Position numbers and translations under genes: made by a program
Notes under the pieces: model-generated
Databases searched by the model: none
Told to the model about the DNA's origin: nothing
Seen by the model: the letters and a program-made list of their open reading frames with translations, nothing else
Source of the DNA: Alligator mississippiensis
Lineage: Eukaryota > Chordata > Crocodylia > Alligatoridae
Assembly: GCF_030867095.1 (NCBI RefSeq)
Contig: NC_081829.1
Span: forward strand, 54,392,491 to 54,456,490
Direction of reading: 5' to 3'
DNA length: 64,000 nt
In this document: positions 46,301 to 58,533 of the stretch, one piece after another
Layout of the letters: every line of letters begins with the position of its first letter
Numbering within the stretch: the first letter of the stretch is position 1

Positions 46301-49300
46301 TTTATAAGGCCGGTGGCTTGGGTGAGGCTATTTGGGGAAGGAGGAGGCCTCCTTGGGGGCCTACTGCAGCGTGGGGACCCTGGCACCAAAGAGGGCACAG
46401 ACCCCAGCGCCAGAGAGGGCACAGCATTTGGGGTATACCGACCCCAGCGCCAGTGAGGGCATGACACTAGGAGCTGCAGAGAGCCCAGGCACCAGTGAGG
46501 CGCAGAGACAGGGCTGCGGAGAGCCCATAGAGGACAAGGGAGCCAATTAATAACAAGGCCCAGACCAAACAACATCAATGCCATCTGTGAGGCTTAGGGC
46601 ATGGTAAAGGGACGGTTGGAGCCACGCATATAGCCCATAAGGCTGGGGTGTCCTGTAACATCTATTTTGAAGCAGAACCACAAGGGGTCCGGGAACCCAC
46701 AGGGTTCAGAGAGTCCATTAAACCATCTCCAAGAGGACTTAAAGGCAGCTTCCCTATACTATAAATCCATCAAGACATGGTGGGCGAGAAAAGAGGGTGC
46801 CCAGCAGGCCAAATTGGCACGGTTGAGGGGCCTTAGGGGTAACGTGGCCATCCTTAGGGACCCCATCCCATGACAAAATTGGTGCATTGGCCGAGAAGTA
46901 AGGCCATGCACGGGGAGGAACCCTGTGTCCCTAATTAGGGAAACGAACCTTTGGGCCAATATAGCAATACAGTGAAGCAAAGTGAAAGGCAGTGGGACCA
47001 GAGCTCAGAAAGACAAGCCAAGGTTGGAGAATAGACTGCTGTTAAGAGACTGTAGAGGGAAAGACGTTAGGCCTGGGCTAGGAAAAGAGTAGGGCCAGGC
47101 AGAATCATGACCAAGGTAGGGGCTCTGGAGGGTATGCGGCAAGAAGCCTTGACCTGGCAGTTGCAAGTGGACGAGGTGGAGGAAAGGGACACCCATCTAG
47201 AGCATGAATTGGAGATGGTGAAATCCCAAAAGGAGTGAGCCGAGGCGAAGGTGGCCGCTTTAGAGCTGCAAGCACAACCCAGGAAGAAAGAAGGCAGGTC
47301 AAAGGAAATCAAGCACCTGCTTACAGCAGAGGCAAAAAAGACTCAAGCACTGGAACAGCTCATGGTGAAGGAGGCTGAGAAGAGCAAACAACGAGAGCAA
47401 AAATTGCAAGAGATGCAGAAGTAGATGGCCAAATGGAGTATCAAGTCTTCTGAACCCAGTATAGACCAAGCAGGGGAACAAAAGGATGTTCTGCAGAAGC
47501 TGGAGATATCAAAGAGCCTTATAGGAGTCCTCCAGAAAGAAGTCCACAACCAGGTGGATCAGATAGAAGAGTTGCAGGAGGAGTTAGAGGGTTGGTAACT
47601 GAGATGCAGGCAAGCCGAACACCATGTGGAAGAGCTGCGAGGCAAGCTGGTTAAAAGCCATGTCCAGACAGAGGGAACAGGGAAGGTGATATCGAAAGAG
47701 ATGGAGAAAGTCAAAGTTTATATGGTGAATTATGAAACATTGCAGAACCAGAAACAGTCCCTTGAAAAGGAGGTAGAGGCCAAGAATAAGGAGTGTGACA
47801 AGTTACGGACCCAGTTGCAGGGAGTGGAGGCAGGCAAAGACCAACCTGGGGAAGAGATACAGTGCCTGAAGACCCTGTTGGAGGAGGGCGCAACCAGGGA
47901 GATGGCATTGCAGGCAGAGGTAGACCAATGAGCAGTTCGGACCCCTCAACCACGAGAAGACAGGCTGGTTGCTATAGGCAGACAGTTGGGAGAACACACA
48001 TCCAGAGCTAATGCAGAATGCCAGGAGTATTTATAGGAGATTGAAGGCTTGAAAGAGTTCTTAATAGAGACCCCGGTGCCAGAGAGGGCACAGCATTTGG
48101 GGCACACAGACCCCGGCGCCAGAGAGGGCACGGCATTTGGGGTGTACTGACCCCGGCTCCAGTGAGGGCGCGACACTAGGGGCTGCGGACAGCCCAGGCA
48201 CCAGTGCAGAGACAGGGCAGAGGAGAGCCCAGGCACCAGTGAGGCACAGAGACAGGGCTGCAGAGAGCCCAAGGGACGGCTGGAGCCACGCATATAGCCC
48301 ATAAGGCTGGGGTGTCCTGTGACATCTATTTTGAAGCAGGACCTACAAGGGGTCTGGGAACCCATGGGGTTCAGAGAGTCCATTAAACCGTGTCCAAGAG
48401 GACTTAAAGGCAGCCTCCCTATACTATAAATCCATCAAGATGTGGTGGGCGAGAACCGAGGGTACCCAGCAGGCCAAATTGGTATGGTTGAGGGGCCTTA
48501 GGGGTAATGCGGCCATCATTAAGGACCCCATCCCGTGACATACTCTCACTAAAGAAATGACTGATAACTTATTTCTACGGTGAAATCCTGGCCCCAGTGA
48601 AGTCAATAGGGACAGCAATTATTCTGTAAATTCACTTAAAATATAACATTTTCATCTTATGTGCCAATGTTTAACCAACTTATATAGCTATATAAATTAA
48701 AATAAATTAAAAGAGCTACCAACATATTTCAAAATGTGCTTGCAAATGGAGCCATTGAGATGAGACTGGACAAAAATAAGATAAAACCTATGCTCTCATT
48801 GAAGATAGACATGCCTATTACAGATTCATCACTTAAGGATTAGCAAATATATGGCCACATCCACACGAGATGCTGACTGCACAGTAGCATTGTGTGGCAA
48901 CAACCATGCTACTGCTCAGTAACACCACGAAAAAAGCATTCATCTATGCTACTGCACAGTAACTCGGGTTACTGCATTAACTTGCAGTAATGACTACGCA
49001 GTCAGCATTTCATGTAGATGTGACCTGCATCTTATCCAATTTGTCCCAATTGCTGGAGTTTTTTAATGGAATCAGGAGTGGTTTTCTGCCTTGTGACCAA
49101 AAATAATCTCCAACATAGTAGCATTATTTCTAAAGAGTATCCTTTATTCCATCAGATCAAAACTAAGAAACTCACAAAAAAAAATAAAGGGCTGAAATAA
49201 TGCACATTTCCTAATCATAGACCCATCTTATCTCCCTCTTGAGCTGAATTCCCCTAAATCTACTGACTATGCAAACATAAACAATGCCAACCGTTTTTAT

Positions 49301-52300
49301 GGAGTCACTCAGAGCTTCCCACTGCTGGAATGGAATGGCAATTTTGCTTTGTCGCCAGTAATCATAACGAGCTCGACTCTCTTCATTAGTCAGAATCTCC
49401 TTTGCCTGCTGCAACTTCTGAAAATTCTCCACTAGAAACAAACCAAGATGATGAACTCAGCTTTTAAAGAAATTAATTTCCTTGTGGAACAACAACTGCC
49501 ATCAATTATTAAATTTCATGCTGGGGTTGGAAAAAAGAACAAATGATGAAAGTATGTGTTAGCTCTTCCCACAGCTCTGATAAAGTCTAACTGACTTCGG
49601 GAGCTAACATCTCCAGGAGACAACTGATATCTCCTCTTCCAAGTGAATGTTTCCTAGCAAATCAAATGTCAAATTGTTCTGACTCCTGGTCTACGAGAGC
49701 TGCAAAGGGCGTACTGTATTCAAGGCAAAATGTACAAATTTCTTCCCCACAGATAGATCATTTTAAAAACTGACATCCCAGTGGAATAGCAGCCCTTCAC
49801 AACACAAGAAGGGACAGTAAAAAGGAAGTATAAATGACAGCATCTAAGCAGCAAGTAGAAGAATCTTAATATGGTACCTGCTAGCTAACTTGACTGGTTA
49901 ACTGTACCTTTTTCTATATATAATATTATATTAATTCAAATACCAGCTTATATGAATAAGATCTTTTTTCCTGTAGGAGCAAAACTTCTTCATGAGATGG
50001 TTACTAAGGATGCAGCTGCATGTTGCTGTTTGTGTAAAGGTTATGACAATTTACATTTTATCTATGAGTCACTCTTGTTATAATGATTCATAATTATTAT
50101 CATACATTTATTCCAGTTTACAAATATAGAGACTTCTTTTGAAACATGATGAGCCCAAACACTAATCAACATTGAAAAGCAGAAATCAACCAACAATGAA
50201 CAGAATTTTTTTCCTAGTATGTTTCCTTTTTCCAGTGCAATTATTTTGTAGCAATAAAAAGCAGCTTTGTTTGACAGTTATTCTTGAATAAGGTGGTAAT
50301 TAAATGAATCACACAAAGTAAACTTCCACCACTACTGTCAAAATGTAAGGCGTTTAATTGAAAGTTCAGTTAAATGAAGCATAAACATTTGCTCTTAATA
50401 GTCAAGCCGTCTCCAATTATTTGGCTCTTGGGTTCCTTTTTTAAATCAATTTATGTATATTTAAAACTACAAATTCCAAACAACAGGCCAGATTCTGGTG
50501 TCATGTGAGATTTCAGCTCCCCGCTGAAGTCCATGTGATAGCTGACTTCTGCTGATGTCAGAATTTAGTCTATTGTTATTATTGGATTATATTATGTCAG
50601 TTAGTAAAAGATGGACTCTTCCCAACAAAAACTTTGTGGAAGGACCTCAGTCAGGTTGTCTTAGAGTGAAGAATCTCAACTACTTAATTTCTTTCTTCTC
50701 TTTGACAGTCTGCTGGATCTGGACTGACATTTCGCAAAGACCAAGAAAGCCAAGTGCAACTCAGTTCCACACTTGTGCTATTTGAAGGGAAGGGCAATAC
50801 TCTCTTTCATTCACTCTTTTGGAGTCTTGTGCAGCTCCCACCTCTGCTAACCCAGGAGAGGAGAGGAGATGAGAACTCAGACTTAAGTCTCTTAGCTAGT
50901 TACTGCCACTGTGGTCATGTACAGGCATTGTTTCTACCAGTACAGTCACCACTGTCCTGGTAGAAACTATAAACATACAAGTGTTCATTCAGTTTCTCCT
51001 AGGGGGAAAACATCCCCTCCCCACTCCAAGAGAAAGATCTTCCAAGTGTCAACCTGAAAGATCTCCCTTGTGAAAGAAAATGGCTCACAAGAAAGAACAG
51101 TTATGTGCTCCCCCCCCAGTCTGTTCCAGGAGCGAAGGGAAGCTATGGGGCAAAACCCCCTGTCCCCATTCCCTAAACCAGGGATTCACAGTCCAAGCAG
51201 TGGGCAAGAAACTTCAGTGGCTGCTCCAGTCCCCTCCCAGACCAGTCTGGAAAGGGAATGGAGCAATTACTCTTTGTCCCACCCACTCCACAGACCAGGG
51301 ATCCCCGGTCTGGAGAACAGGAAAGGAACTTTTTCTTGCTGCTTTATTCCCCTCCCAGACAGGTCTGGGAAAGGACTGGAGCTGCTGCTACTCCCCATAC
51401 CTACCCCAGACTGGGATCACCCCAGTCTGGGGAAGATGCAGAGACCAGGAGAGAAGGGGCAAGTTCAGACTGAATGTTTATACTGCTCCCTCCTCTGGAA
51501 AAATTTCTTAGGGTAGACATTTCTGAGAAATTTCCACCACTAGAAATGAATGTCTGTTCAAAGCCAAAGTTGTCAGACTGTCTCTAGAAACTGACAAAAA
51601 AGAATAAGCAGTTGCTTGTACCAGCTGAAATGAAACCGTGTATTAGTGACTCTGGAATATTTTTTAATGGTTTTAAAAATTCAGCCCTCTTGAGTTGACC
51701 ACACCTTAAATTGGGAAAAACCAGATCTTGCTTTCACTCTCCTTTCTCCATAGGCTGTGATTTTCAGAAGGGATACAAGGGAACTGAAATTTCAAATGAA
51801 ATTTGACTACCTAATTCCCTTAGATTTAAAAAATCCCAGTTATAAACTATCACGTAACTCTAGGAGGTGTCCTATTGACTTCAGTATGAAGAGTATGGTA
51901 CTGAATCGAGCTCAGAGTTTCTGGGTGGATTATCAGAAATGTGCATCAGAGAGCCTGCCTGCCTTCCTGCCTTCCAACATGTATCCAATAGTAAGTGTTA
52001 AGATCTGTCACCAAATTAACCTTTGTTTGCATTTACTTTTCATGTAAACATGCTATAATTTCCATGATATGGTCCTACCAGATTTGGCTACATAGATGCA
52101 CTAGTCCAAGGACACATAATTTGAAAAAACAAGGACTTTTAGCCAAGTGGGAGAACAAAGTAGTTTTTAATACACCATTTATTTGATCATGTCTGTATAT
52201 TTCCCATGGTTTTAAAGGCCAGAGGAGATGTAGCTTAACAAATAATATAAGGCAGCACTAAACACCTGACAGCCTGAAAGCCACATGTGGCCTGCAAGGG

Positions 52301-55300
52301 GTTAAGTTGTCATTCCCCCACCTCCCCTCCCCACAAGGCTCTCACCCAACTCCCCTTCATTGCTCTGGCTACAACAGCAGTGGAAGTCTCTGAGTTCCCA
52401 CTCCTCCAGCTGCCACTTCCTGCCCCATCACCTTGGGTAAGGGCAGTGTGGCAGTGCAGGGAGCTAAGGGTGAGTCCAGGCCATGTGCAGGAAGCAAACA
52501 ACGAGGACAGGAATTGGTCCATGCAGGGTAGTAGTGGCAGGGGGGAAACTGGTAGAGCAGTAGTGGGGTGCCACTACCAATGTGGGCATGCACTGCAGCA
52601 GGGTAGCAGAACTGCACCTGTGTGGTACAGCAGCAGTGGAGGTGGGGGAGTGGGGGGCAGTGCAATACTAAGCTGAAGTGCCTGTGCTAAGCAGCATGGC
52701 AGAGTGTCTGTAGCACACAGCCTAGTTGCCCGTGGGCTCACCTGGTACAGCCTGAGCAGTTCTCACCGGTGTGAGCCCTGGGCCTTAGAAGTTGGACAGG
52801 CCTAAGATAAAGTATATAAAGTATTCACATGCTTTGGATCACTGATAATAGTGTGTATAGATGGCAAGTTTGTATCAGAGTATCTCAAATCACCGCCACT
52901 GCGGTTAGAGAGAAAGCTTTTTAGGTGTCAGGTTTTTTAGCTGTACATTTCCATAATTTAAAATATTTCCTGTTGGGTTTCAGAGAGCTGGCTGCTCACA
53001 TGATGCTGGCTCTGCTTGATTTTCAGATGTTAAGTTACATGAAAAGGAGCTGAAGTATATTAAACATTTTCATAGTGTATTTTTCTATGTAAGCAATTTC
53101 TGTAGCTGACACAATTACATCAGTTGATTGCCACTGGGAGTGCAGCTAGTCCAATCAAACATGCACGGGAGGAGATGTGGTCTACAAGACAATTTGGGGA
53201 TGAAAATGTGCTCCATCCCATAAAAGTTTGAGAACCCCTGAAATAAATAATCAAATGTCCAGCTCTAGCATTTATTCTTAAGTTTTACAACTTAATAATG
53301 AGACTATTTTAAAAAAATGTATGAAAATCATAGAATATTAAAATGAGAAACAAGGATGTTCGCTTATGTTTTTAGGCTGCATTCAATAACCTAATCATAA
53401 ATTTGGAAAAAAAAAGTTTTATTTTAAACAGTAAAAAATACATACCAGCTTTAGAGTTTCCAGGATGTTTGTCAGGGTGACATTCCAGGGCTTTAGTCTT
53501 AAACTCAGCCTGAATTTGTTCAACCTAAATAGAATGTAAAGATTACAAATAAATACAATGCACACGCATATGGAGGGTTTTTAGAGTTTTGCCTTTAGGG
53601 GATGAAAGTCAGTGAGAAGACAATCCACAATGGAGGGTTTGTCATTTTACTCCTTCAGTTCATAAGATGCTATATACAGGCAGTTCTCTGACTTATGACA
53701 CAATTGGTTCCTGAAAACCACATCTTAAGTCGAAACGTCGTAACTTGGAACCAATTTTCTCATAAGAAACAATGTTATAAATGAGAGATTGGTTCCTGAA
53801 CCAAGGCCCAACACCCTATTTTCACTAAAAATACCCCAGAATTTTGTACTCGATCAATTATAGATGAATAATATAGCTACATTAATGTATTTATATTGTA
53901 AATAGCAATCATATTGATTTGGAAGAACTTCTTTGAGGTGACTTTGCTGGACTTTTTGAAAAGCTCTTGGGTGGATGTTTTGAAGGGTTCTTGGCTAGAG
54001 TCTTCTCAGGAGTCTTGGCTGCAGGTTTTTCTGGAGTCTTATCTGCTTTTTTAAAGAAAGTGTCCAAGGAAGTTTGGAGAGATGTTCTCCAGGGAGATAA
54101 GCGACACAGCGAACTTGTTTGCTGGCGTGGTGTCACATCGGATCAAGCGTTGTAAAGTCAAAACTGATGTCATAAAGTTGAAACAGGGTGTCAATTTATA
54201 ACTGTTGTAATTGTGAAATGTTGTAAGTCAAAATGTTGTAAGTCGAGGACTGCCTGTATTCAAAATATATAAGAACCATTTGGCATGTATATCACTAGTT
54301 TAATTTCATTCTCTGTGCTCCACTCCTTCCCCTATTCCATGGTAGGGTGCTTTGGTTTTAAGAAACCTTCAGGAGTTCACAATTTCAAGAGCCATTTCTA
54401 TGCTTTTATCTGGATATATACCACATGTGAACTTCAATTTTTCTTCATATTATTTAGATAGATCTAAGTATGAAACTAGCCCCATTGCAGAGGGCACATG
54501 CAAGAACTACATCACTGAACCCCTATGTTATGGGAAGGGCTTTCCACAAGTCCCCTGTGTTGGCAGTGGATTTATGATCCAGATACTTTGTTCCAAGTGG
54601 ACCCAAACCCTCAGACTGCCCACAACCTCTCCATTTGATAATAGGCAAATTTTATTGATACACAATGATAGCACATAAGAATAATGGAAACAATGATTCT
54701 ATATCTACGAGTCCTAGGGCTGTCACAGAGGAAAGGTACATCTGGCTAGCATGCAAGCTTCACCCTTAGGTTCTTTCTTGAATGTCAAATGTCAGCAGCC
54801 TGGAGTGGAAGGGCTGAAGCCTTCCCCGCTCTCCCTCCCCCTCTCCCCTCTATGGGGCAGATGAGACAGGCTGGTAGTGTGCTGTCTATCCATGGTGGCC
54901 TTGGGTTCCCCTCTAGGGGATCCTTTGCTGCTTTGAAATCCCTCCTTTTGTATCCTTTTCCTCTGATGACTCTTCATCTCTGGGAACCATTCATTGGTCT
55001 TCCTGAAATCATCATACTGTCCAAATTCTGTCCTATTAGCATATTCCTTTGCTCCAACAAACCCATCACATGCACACATCTTAATTTGGCTATTTACCAG
55101 GCCTTCTAATTTGGTCTATTTACCAAAACCAGAAATTCCCAAGGTCTCTGCAGTTGGGCACTGTGACCTGGCACCAATGCTGCAGAGTCCCTTATCTCTC
55201 TTATGGAACAGTGTGGAACATCTTCAATTTCCCAGACTGTGTCTGCTGGATTCAGACACAGTGAGCCTTGAAGGAAACTTTGTCACAAACAGGCTTTTAG

Positions 55301-58300
55301 AAATCAATTAACTCTTGTCATTCCCCTGGACCACTGTTCTAATGTATATCTACTTTACTTACAAGCCAATTCCCAAAAGCAAACCTCTAAATAGCATTTT
55401 CTAGCCATCACTATGTAATGATGAATTTAACCAAAAGAAGGAAGAGTAGCAAGTGGTAGCTTCCTTTTATTTCATGAATACCACAAAGATAGGAACACCA
55501 ATGCCACTCTGGATCGATACAACCAGATCGATCATCTTCAGCTCCTGGAGAAACATAACGCAGGCATGGAATTCTGCAATCCACCTACAGTCAATGCTAC
55601 CATAGAGGACTATTCAGGAACCAAAAGCTCTTTGAGTCAGTCTAATAAAATCATCCTGTATCAAGCTACTTCTTCCTCCCCAAAAAATGTGATTAATGTA
55701 AGCTTTCTCCCTGTATTCCTTGGGACACCACCTGTAAAGGGGCCTCTGCTGCATTACTGAGAGAGTGAAGGAGCCCAGGGCCTGCTGGCCATCTCTATCC
55801 CCCTGAACAGACTCATAGGGCACGTCTAGACGAACACACCCGTGCCTCTTGCCCTGTCTCAAACCCCTTTGAGGCAGGGCAAAAGGCACGTGTGGGAACA
55901 AAAAAATGTTCCCTGTTCCCTGGATATCCAGGGGTCTAAAAAAATCGAAGTTTACAAAAGCAGAGCGGGGCACAGTCCCGGACCGTGCCCTGAGGCAGCT
56001 GGAGGCTGGGTCCTCCATGGATACATTCTGGCTGCCAGAGCGTCTCTATGATTGGCCTCTCACCCTGGTGCTGAAACACGTGGCTGGCCAGGCCACATGT
56101 TTCAGCACCAGGGCTCCGGTGCTGGTGAGTAAGGGGTCAGGGGGGGCTGGAGGAGGGGGGAGGGGACCATGGGGGGGGACCCCCGCTGGCCCCAACCACT
56201 CCCCCAGCACCCCCAACCCCTGCCCTGGCTGGCCCCTCCCTCCACCAGTCCCCCCAAAGCCCCCAACCCCTGCTGCGGCCGGCCCCTCCCCCTGCCAGCC
56301 CCCCGAAGCCCCCTCCCCCTGCCAGTCCCTCCCCCACCAGCCCCCCCGATGCCCCCAACCCCTGCTGCAGTGGTCCCCTCCCCCCACCAGCCCCACCGAG
56401 GCCCCTGACCTCTGCCACACCTGGCCCCTCCCCCCACCAGCTTGTGGGGAGTGGTAGCCCCTGCAGGGGCCATTTGGCCCCCACTGGGGGGCCAAACGCC
56501 TTGTGTGAGGGCGGAACCCCCTGTTGGGGGGCCAAACCATTTGTGTGGGGGCCAAATCCCCTGTTGGGGGGCTGAACCCTTTGAGTGGGGGCCAAATCTC
56601 CTATTGGGGGGCTGAACCTCTCTGTTGGGGTGCTGAACCCCTTGTGTGGGGGCCATCGCCCTGTGGGAGGCCAGCAAAATATGTATTAATGAATTCATGA
56701 AACATATTTAGAGTTCACTTTATTATTATGATAGGAGACTTGCTTTAACACCGTGAAATAGATCAATAAAACATTGTCCAACTGATTGCTGTCTCACTCT
56801 CTCTGTCTTTATAGTGGTCTTTTGTTTTACTTGTGGAGGAACATGTATTTGGGGGTATTTTACAGCGTGATTTTGGGATTTTTTTATCAGGGATTTTTCA
56901 GTTTTCCAATAGGGAATGCCAGAATTCCTGCTAGGGAGGCCAGTGGCAGGACCCTGCCTGCTCAGAGCCGGCACCTTGGACCCAGCTGGCTGTGGCTGAC
57001 CTAGCCAAATGGGGCCAGGAGAACATGCTCTGACAGTTCAAAGCAGGCCACCACACCCGGAACTTCTTCTGGGCAACAGCTGCCCAGATGGCTGGGCAGG
57101 GGGCAAATGTGGCAGTAGTGCTGCACAGAGGCCAACTCTGCAGGCACAGCTGGCCCAGAGGGGCAGATGCCTCTACTGGCTATGCAGTCCCCATCCAGGT
57201 CTGGCAGGTATGCAGCAGGTCACAGCCAGGCAGCAGCCCCCACTGCCAGACTACTGCAGTGGCTAGAGGGTGCAGGGAACTCTCAGGGCTGCTTCAGCAG
57301 TCCAGCTGGCACAAGGGGTAGTGTCCCTAGGTACCAACTGGCCAGGCCCCTGAGAGCTAGTAGCCCTGAGCTACTTGCCAGGGTGGCTTTTTATACTGCT
57401 GAGTCCAGAATAGAGCAGCTTTTTATACTTCTGGGGACAGCACAGGTGCTGGCCCCGGGCTCTAGCTCCCCCTAGCTGCAGATCCGGGAGGAGCCAGGCA
57501 GGGTTTTTGCCCCAAGCGGCACAATTTGCTCTACACCAAAGTGCATGTCCGAGCACACGTGCTGAAGCAAAAAGCCCCGGCTCAAATTTGCACCACTTCT
57601 ATTTGAGCTGCTGCAAGCACATGTGCTTGCATGTATGGATGCGCCTATAATGGTAAAGGGGACCTTAAAGAAAAGGGTTGCCTGCTCCCAGTACAGGCAG
57701 TGATTGGGATGGAAGTGGAGGGTCAGCTGACCCAAGGAGAGGATCATAACAACAGGGCCTGGCCCAGAAGAGGCAATCTGGCCATAGCATCTGCAGGAGA
57801 CAGAGCTCCAGGGAAGAAGCCAGTTTGGGCTACCTGCAAAGGGAGGACTCTGTGCCACAGAAGGGTGGAAGAAACCCTGCACTTCAAGCTGCAAGAGATA
57901 AGTGCTCTAAGCCTCTGTGTTGGGACTACCACGGGATGAGGTTAACCCTGACCAAAAAATTTTGTGTTTGGGAGCAGAGGCTCATGTTTTGATTTACATT
58001 TATACTGGAAGACTGGGTGTGGACTGAGTGTGACTATAAGGGGTAGACTGGAGGCCACAAGAGTGCTATAAGGGTACCCAACACAGACAACTGCCAGGGT
58101 CAGGGACACAGTGGGCTGCATGGGACAGAAGCCCACATATTTCAGAAGGATGATTGCTGCGTGCCAGAGGACTGAGTGCCTGGTAGCAAGACTGAGAGGG
58201 GCACAGGCCCAGAGCCCATGAGGACACGATGGGAGCTTGGTTCTGAGAGACCAGGGTCCTAGTACAGTGGACCTTGGGCAGAGGAACCCAACTAAATTAA

Positions 58301-58499
58301 AGTGGGCCAAGGGTAGGTAATGTGTCAGCTCAGATAAGGCCCTACCCCAGAACCCTCATGAAATTGCAACATCAAAGACAGCAGGCAAGATAACAGTGGG
58401 GTGGACCATTAGCAGACAGCGGGTGAAGAGTTAAAAGCTAGAGGATAATCAGGCAAGAGACCTCATCACTCCAGGACCAGACTCGTTACACCCCTCCCC

Positions 58500-58533
<34 letters not shown>

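Larger units (their letters stand above)
45922..48540 (+). mobile_element. LTR retrotransposon, internally deleted, with tRNA-Gly primer site
   Basis: Both sides carry TACTC (45917-45921 and 48541-48545), a 5-bp target duplication. The element starts TGTCGC and ends GTGACA. It has a 954-bp 5' LTR, a primer site, an internal part with a coiled-coil frame, and a 3' LTR that lacks its left half (48068-48540). No RT, protease or integrase remains, so a deletion has joined the internal region directly to the middle of the 3' LTR. It is antisense to DNAJC12 in intron 3. The LTR start recurs at 63690. Confidence 0.87.
43465..49291 (-). other. DNAJC12 intron 3
   Basis: 5.8 kb. Contains an AT microsatellite (about 44455-44500, with the word GAGTGGTAGAA duplicated around it), a purine/pyrimidine-alternating TG/CA stretch (45176-45236), the LTR retrotransposon 45922-48540 and the MITE 48853-49025. 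Confidence 0.7.
49432..53445 (-). other. DNAJC12 intron 2
   Basis: 4.0 kb. Holds a degenerate tandem repeat (51130-51450), a hAT element (52253-52803) and a lone hAT end, AAGTTTGAGAACCCCTG (53224-53240). No additional exon was recognised. Confidence 0.7.
55818..57650. repeat. GC-rich composite repeat region
   Basis: Begins at AGGGCACGTCTAGACGAACA, a DNA-transposon-like terminus. Near 57630 a GCATGTATGGATGCGCCTAT string could be the opposing end. It includes a hairpin (56063-56113) and two minisatellites. The stretch 56670-57000 is AT-richer and the stretch 57000-57480 is CAGC-rich. The long minus-strand frames (56046-56698) are products of the minisatellites. Confidence 0.4.

Noticed and set aside
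56190-56670. CRISPR-like array
   Set aside because: The units are contiguous minisatellite repeats without unique spacers, in a vertebrate nuclear context.
56046-56698. Long minus-strand open frames (152-198 codons) rich in Gly, Arg and Pro
   Set aside because: They lie wholly in two minisatellites. All three phases are open and the predicted proteins are the repeat read in different frames.
57009-57475. Overlapping plus-strand frames of 77-102 codons
   Set aside because: CAGC-rich composition keeps several phases open. No domain, start context or splice boundary is present.
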